64,000 nucleotides of DNA from Oscillospiraceae bacterium (lineage in GTDB: Bacteria; Bacillota; Clostridia; Oscillospirales; Ruminococcaceae). Where the stretch lies: contig JAFUWN010000095.1 in assembly GCA_017483465.1 (NCBI GenBank), positions 1 to 64,000 on the forward strand. Reading direction: 5' to 3'. The notes under the pieces are model-generated. The model made no database searches. It saw only the letters and a program-made list of their open reading frames with translations, and was not told where the DNA came from. Of the stretch, positions 61,254-64,000 are shown in pieces. Every line of letters starts with the position of its first letter. The first letter of the stretch is position 1. A program made the position numbers and the translations under genes.

Positions 61254-62450
61254 TTATGCTGCAATGGCATCGAAAGAGCCGTACAGTGCCGGGAAGATCG
61301 CAGCGAGCAGCAAACCTACTGCAACACCCATGACGATGATCATCAGCGGTTCCAGCATACCAACCAGACGGCCGACAGCCGAGTCTGCTTCTTCGTCATA
61401 ATATTCACCTGTTTTTGCCAGAATGCTGTCCAGTGCACCGGCCTCTTCACCAACGAAGATAATCGAGCAGAACATAGAGTCAAAAATTTCTGTTCTCTGA
61501 ATAGAAGAAGACAGCGTTTCACCCTGTTTTACTTCGTCAATGACCTGAGCGAAGCACTCTGTAATATAGCTGTTGCCAAGGATGGCAGAAGAACGCTTCA
61601 GGCAGTCTACCATAGAGATACCGGAAGAATACAGAGAAGCCATTGTGTTTGCAAAACGTGCGGTATAGATTTTTACAACCAGAGGTCCGAAGCCTGGCCC
61701 CTTGATGATGAATTTGTCCCATTTCAGACGGGTAGACGGGATTTTCATCATGTAAGTCACAGCAAATACAATGCCGACAATTACGGCAACATAGATATAC
61801 CAGAAATGTACCAGCGAGTCACTGAAGCCCATCATAACTTTTGTCAGAGCCGGCATGTCATCCGGGTTTTCATACATGCCTGCGAAGGTCGGCATGATGA
61901 ACACGAACATGAAGATGATGATAACCAGCATCAGCACACCGAGTACCAGCGGGTAAGTCATGGCACCTTTGATGGTATTGTTCATCTTGTTCTGTTTCTG
62001 ATAATAGTCGGACAAGTCCTGCATGATGGTATCCAGAGAACCGGAAGATTCACCGGCAGAAACCATGGCTACCATGAAGTCGGGGAAAATACCTCTGTAC
62101 TGGAGCAGAGCATCAGAGAAAGATTCACCTTTCTGTACGCTTTCATACACGCTCTGCCAGACTTCCTTGGCATCCTCCGTGGGCTGTTCCTTACTCAGAA
62201 TATCAAGAGCTTTTACCAGAGTCAGACCGGAAGTCAGCATTGCAGCGAGCTGACGACAGTTAAACGCAAGGTCTTTAGTTTTGAAGTTCTTGATAGTCTT
62301 TTTCTTTTCGACATCTTTTTCCTCATATTTGGTAACAGTATAGCCCTTATCTTTCATACGCTTGGTAAATTCTTTTACATCCTCAGCGTTTTCGGTACCT
62401 TTCACCTGTTTACCGGCTGCCGTAGTGGCAACATAGGAAAAACTTTTCAT
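61254..62450 (-). CDS. pilC: Type IV pilus inner-membrane platform protein PilC
   Basis: A 398-residue GspF/PilC-family protein with two repeated helical cytoplasmic domains and three membrane helices. Marks are FCRQLAAMLTSGLTLVKAL-type NCRQLAAMLTSGLTLVKALD (20 residues), GESFSDALLQYRGIFPDFMVAM and the second copy ARFANTMASLYSSGISM. It opens MKSFSYVATTAAGKQVKG. It is the first gene of the operon, with GGAGGTGG and a near-consensus promoter upstream. It anchors PilB and PilT to the assembly platform. Confidence 0.94.
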   Translation of the reverse strand: MKSFSYVATTAAGKQVKGTENAEDVKEFTKRMKDKGYTVTKYEEKDVEKKKTIKNFKTKDLAFNCRQLAAMLTSGLTLVKALDILSKEQPTEDAKEVWQSVYESVQKGESFSDALLQYRGIFPDFMVAMVSAGESSGSLDTIMQDLSDYYQKQNKMNNTIKGAMTYPLVLGVLMLVIIIFMFVFIMPTFAGMYENPDDMPALTKVMMGFSDSLVHFWYIYVAVIVGIVFAVTYMMKIPSTRLKWDKFIIKGPGFGPLVVKIYTARFANTMASLYSSGISMVDCLKRSSAILGNSYITECFAQVIDEVKQGETLSSSIQRTEIFDSMFCSIIFVGEEAGALDSILAKTGEYYDEEADSAVGRLVGMLEPLMIIVMGVAVGLLLAAIFPALYGSFDAIAA

Positions 62451-62528
62451 TCGACCACCTCCAATAATATTTGAGCTGCATAGTAATTTTGGACAATATG
62501 CATTTCAGCATAATATCCCAGTATCTTA

Positions 62529-62557
62529 ATTATACCATTTGCCTGAAAAAAATGCAA
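62529..62557 (-). promoter_or_regulatory. Promoter of the pilus operon
   Basis: Minus-strand TTGCAT (62557-62552), 17-base spacer, TATAAT (62534-62529), about 79 bases before pilC. Confidence 0.65.
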
Positions 62558-62798
62558 CTGTATTTTTACATAAATCCAGATTTTTTTTTTAGAAATTTTC
62601 ACTAAACAGGACACCGGAATATACTGTCAGTAATATTTTTAAAAAAAATATAGAAATTCTGAAAACTTTTTATTACATAAGTAAAAAAAATTAACTTTTA
62701 AAATCACAAATTTTCAGATTTTAATTTGTATATGTTTTACAAATTTTACAATATTTTGTATATATAATCCGCTGTTTTTTAGAATGTTTGTAGTGAAA
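62558..62798. other. Very AT-rich gap between pilus operon and tetR gene
   Basis: About 240 bases at roughly 80 percent A+T with long A and T runs. It contains no open frame, no clear hairpin and no recognisable RNA. Intrinsically bent DNA near a promoter is possible but not demonstrable by eye. Confidence 0.5.
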
Positions 62799-63380
62799 TC
62801 ATGAACAAATTTTATTTTCCTGCACTTCGTTCTGAGATTCTGCAAGGCTTTCTGTATATCTCCGCAGAACAGAAGAAGCCATTTTGTTGATCATCCGCAG
62901 GACTTCTTTGGAATCTGTATCACGGTACTGCATATAGGCACAGTAGGCACCCTGAATCAGATATGTCAGAATGACATTGATTTCAAGCGTATTCCAGGCT
63001 TCATGCCTGGAAAAGATGTAATCTTTGAGACGGGTTTCCAGCCTGGCAGCCAGCATACCGGCACGGCTGTCAGAAAACAAAATACTCAGCAGACTTTCAT
63101 TTGCCATCAGCAGACAATAGAGTTCTTCATTGAAACGGTCGGCATCTGTCAGCAGCATGGCCGGGTCAGAGAGTCCATGCAGAATATCATCAATTACTTC
63201 TGTTTCAAGTGATTCGGAAAGCTCATAAATATCATGATAATGCAGATAAAATGTTGCTTTATGAATCACGGCTTTATCAGCGAGTTCCCGGACAGTAATT
63301 TTTTCAAGTGGCTTTTCACTTCGCAGGGTCAGAAAGGCATTGACAATGCTTCTTCTGGTTCTCTGCTGTCTTAAATCCAT
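62799..63380 (-). CDS. TetR/AcrR-family transcriptional regulator
   Basis: A 193-residue regulator. The N-terminal HTH is at about residues 7-55 (RTRRSIVNAFLTLRSEKPLEKITVRELAD..., read as ITVRELADKAVIHKATFYLHY for the recognition part). The C-terminal ligand domain looks like the Firmicutes-type TetR_C. ATG 63380 follows AAGGAGG; the longer frame from 63431 is not needed. Its promoter has a perfect inverted repeat exactly in the spacer, suggesting autorepression. It is divergent from glgB, which it may also control. The ligand is unknown. Confidence 0.88.
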   Translation of the reverse strand: MDLRQQRTRRSIVNAFLTLRSEKPLEKITVRELADKAVIHKATFYLHYHDIYELSESLETEVIDDILHGLSDPAMLLTDADRFNEELYCLLMANESLLSILFSDSRAGMLAARLETRLKDYIFSRHEAWNTLEINVILTYLIQGAYCAYMQYRDTDSKEVLRMINKMASSVLRRYTESLAESQNEVQENKICS

Positions 63381-63417
63381 AAAATCCCTCCTTTCTTGAT
63401 ATAAATAGACGTTTTTG

Positions 63418-63446
63418 ATTTTAAGTCGCATAGACGACTTTTGTAA
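63418..63446 (-). promoter_or_regulatory. Promoter of the tetR gene
   Basis: Minus-strand TTACAA (63446-63441), 17-base spacer, TAAAAT (63423-63418). The spacer coincides with the inverted repeat at 63423-63440. Confidence 0.6.
63423..63440. promoter_or_regulatory. Candidate TetR operator
   Basis: A perfect inverted repeat AAGTCG-N6-CGACTT located between the -35 and -10 boxes of the tetR promoter and about 18 bases from the glgB -35 box, the classic place for repression by TetR proteins. Confidence 0.65.
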
Positions 63447-63457
63447 AGAAATACAGA

Positions 63458-63486
63458 TTGCATATTTCTGGAAAAAGGAATATAAT
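63458..63486 (+). promoter_or_regulatory. Promoter of glgB
   Basis: TTGCAT (63458-63463), 17-base spacer, TATAAT (63481-63486), with a leader of about 135 nt. The leader contains A/T-rich repeats (ATATTATAAT-like, 63521-63539) but no recognised riboswitch. Confidence 0.6.
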
Positions 63487-63623
63487 AACTATAGTCGGCC
63501 TGCGGCAGATATATACTCATTATATTATAATATAATATCCTGCATGGCGTTGCTTTTATTATAGCAGATTTCACAGAAATATGCAAGCATTTTTCAATAT
63601 TTTTTCAAAGGGAGGATATTTTT

Positions 63624-64000
63624 TTGGATATTTACGGATTCTATACAGGAAAAATTTTTGATGCTCATCATCATCTTGGAGTACACAAAGCCGAACAGGG
63701 CTATACGTTCCGGGTATATGCCCCGCATACGAACAGAGTCACTCTTGTAGGCGAATTCAATGACTGGCAGGACTGGGAAATGTACCCGGGGTTTAATAAT
63801 CAGTTTCATGAAGTCAATGTTCCGCAGGCAAAAGCCGGACAGAGCTATTTATACAGAATCTGGCACAAGGACGGAAGCTACACAGAACACTGTGATCCTT
63901 ACGGATTCGGCATGGATCTGCGGCCTGCATTCTGTTCGGTGATCAGAGATCTGTCAGATTATCAGTTCCATGACAGCAGCTGGATGCGTCAGCGGACAGA
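63624..64000 (+). CDS. glgB: 1,4-alpha-glucan branching enzyme GlgB, N-terminal part (runs off the window)
   Basis: The first 125 codons of a GH13/CBM48 branching enzyme. From TTG 63624 the frame reads MDIYGFYTGKIFDAHHHLG, then YTFRVYAPHTNRVTLVGEF and FNDWQDWEMYPG, the CBM48 signature, then DPYGFGMDLRPAFCS. GGGAGG lies 8 bases before the TTG, which is the only suitable start because no ATG is in frame until much later. The enzyme makes alpha-1,6 branches in glycogen. It lies divergent from the TetR gene and complements the glgP and GH13 genes at 35-40 kb. Confidence 0.9.
   Translation, partial: MDIYGFYTGKIFDAHHHLGVHKAEQGYTFRVYAPHTNRVTLVGEFNDWQDWEMYPGFNNQFHEVNVPQAKAGQSYLYRIWHKDGSYTEHCDPYGFGMDLRPAFCSVIRDLSDYQFHDSSWMRQRT

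Noticed and set aside
61212..62474. 420-codon plus-strand frame opposite pilC
   Set aside because: Exact shadow of pilC, His/Phe/Arg/Cys-rich with no family features or ribosome site.

Overview
The window reads as chromosome of a Gram-positive, low-GC anaerobe of the Oscillospiraceae, most likely a Ruminococcus-type gut bacterium. The evidence is two secreted proteins with cellulosome dockerin modules, a type IV pilus cluster, clostridial-style fatty-acid synthesis with FabK, a pyruvate phosphate dikinase, cytosolic alpha-glucan enzymes and a SpoIVB-type protease. Ribosome binding sites are strong (GGAGG type) and many promoters are near-consensus sigma-A with 17-bp spacers. I saw no tRNA, rRNA, insertion sequence, prophage or CRISPR array. 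The species assignment is inference.

Layout. 0-0.7 kb: a major-type prepilin with a strong terminator. 0.7-2.1 kb: cobalamin adenosyltransferase, then an ECF sigma factor overlapping its zinc-finger anti-sigma. 2.3-9.6 kb: the fab operon fabH-acpP-fabK-fabD-fabG-fabF-fabZ-accD-accA, without accB or accC. 9.7-19.1 kb: an acyl-CoA ligase and a secretome region with a CAP-dockerin protein, two proteins with atypical sorting-signal tails, and a small operon of orphan ACP, anchored protein, sortase-like protein and membrane protein. The sortase frame carries an in-frame TAG near its start and lacks the catalytic His. 19.2-21.5 kb: a periplasmic-binding-protein/GGDEF fusion coupled to an HEXXH membrane protein. 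21.6-26.3 kb: ylxM-ffh-rpsP-khpA-rimM-trmD, then an HPr paralogue without the phosphorylatable His, then true HPr. 26-35 kb: SpoIVB, an LRR-dockerin protein, RNA modification enzymes, an amidase, a lipoprotein and a CAP protein with a Cys-rich repeated tail. 35-46 kb: a GH13 enzyme, glycogen phosphorylase, a thioesterase/GtrA pair, htpG under a perfect CIRCE, and ppdK. 46-50.4 kb: polA-rimI-tsaD plus a small ORF. 50.4-62.5 kb: type IV pilus genes (pilT, pilB, pilD, two minor prepilins, a 925-aa PilX-like protein, pilO, a pilM-pilN fusion, pilC). 62.8-64 kb: a TetR regulator divergent from a truncated glgB that starts at TTG.

How it fits together. The pilus genes plus the prepilin would make a complete type IV pilus with both ATPases. 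The GGDEF protein and the PilB N-terminal domain suggest, by inference, c-di-GMP input to the pilus. GH13 enzyme, glycogen phosphorylase and GlgB form an intracellular glucan set feeding glycolysis and PPDK. Dockerin, CAP and sorting-tail proteins form the surface layer. The most unusual items are the degenerate sortase operon, the Crh-like HPr paralogue in the position usually held by rplS, the PilM-PilN fusion, and the fab operon without its biotin carrier and biotin carboxylase.
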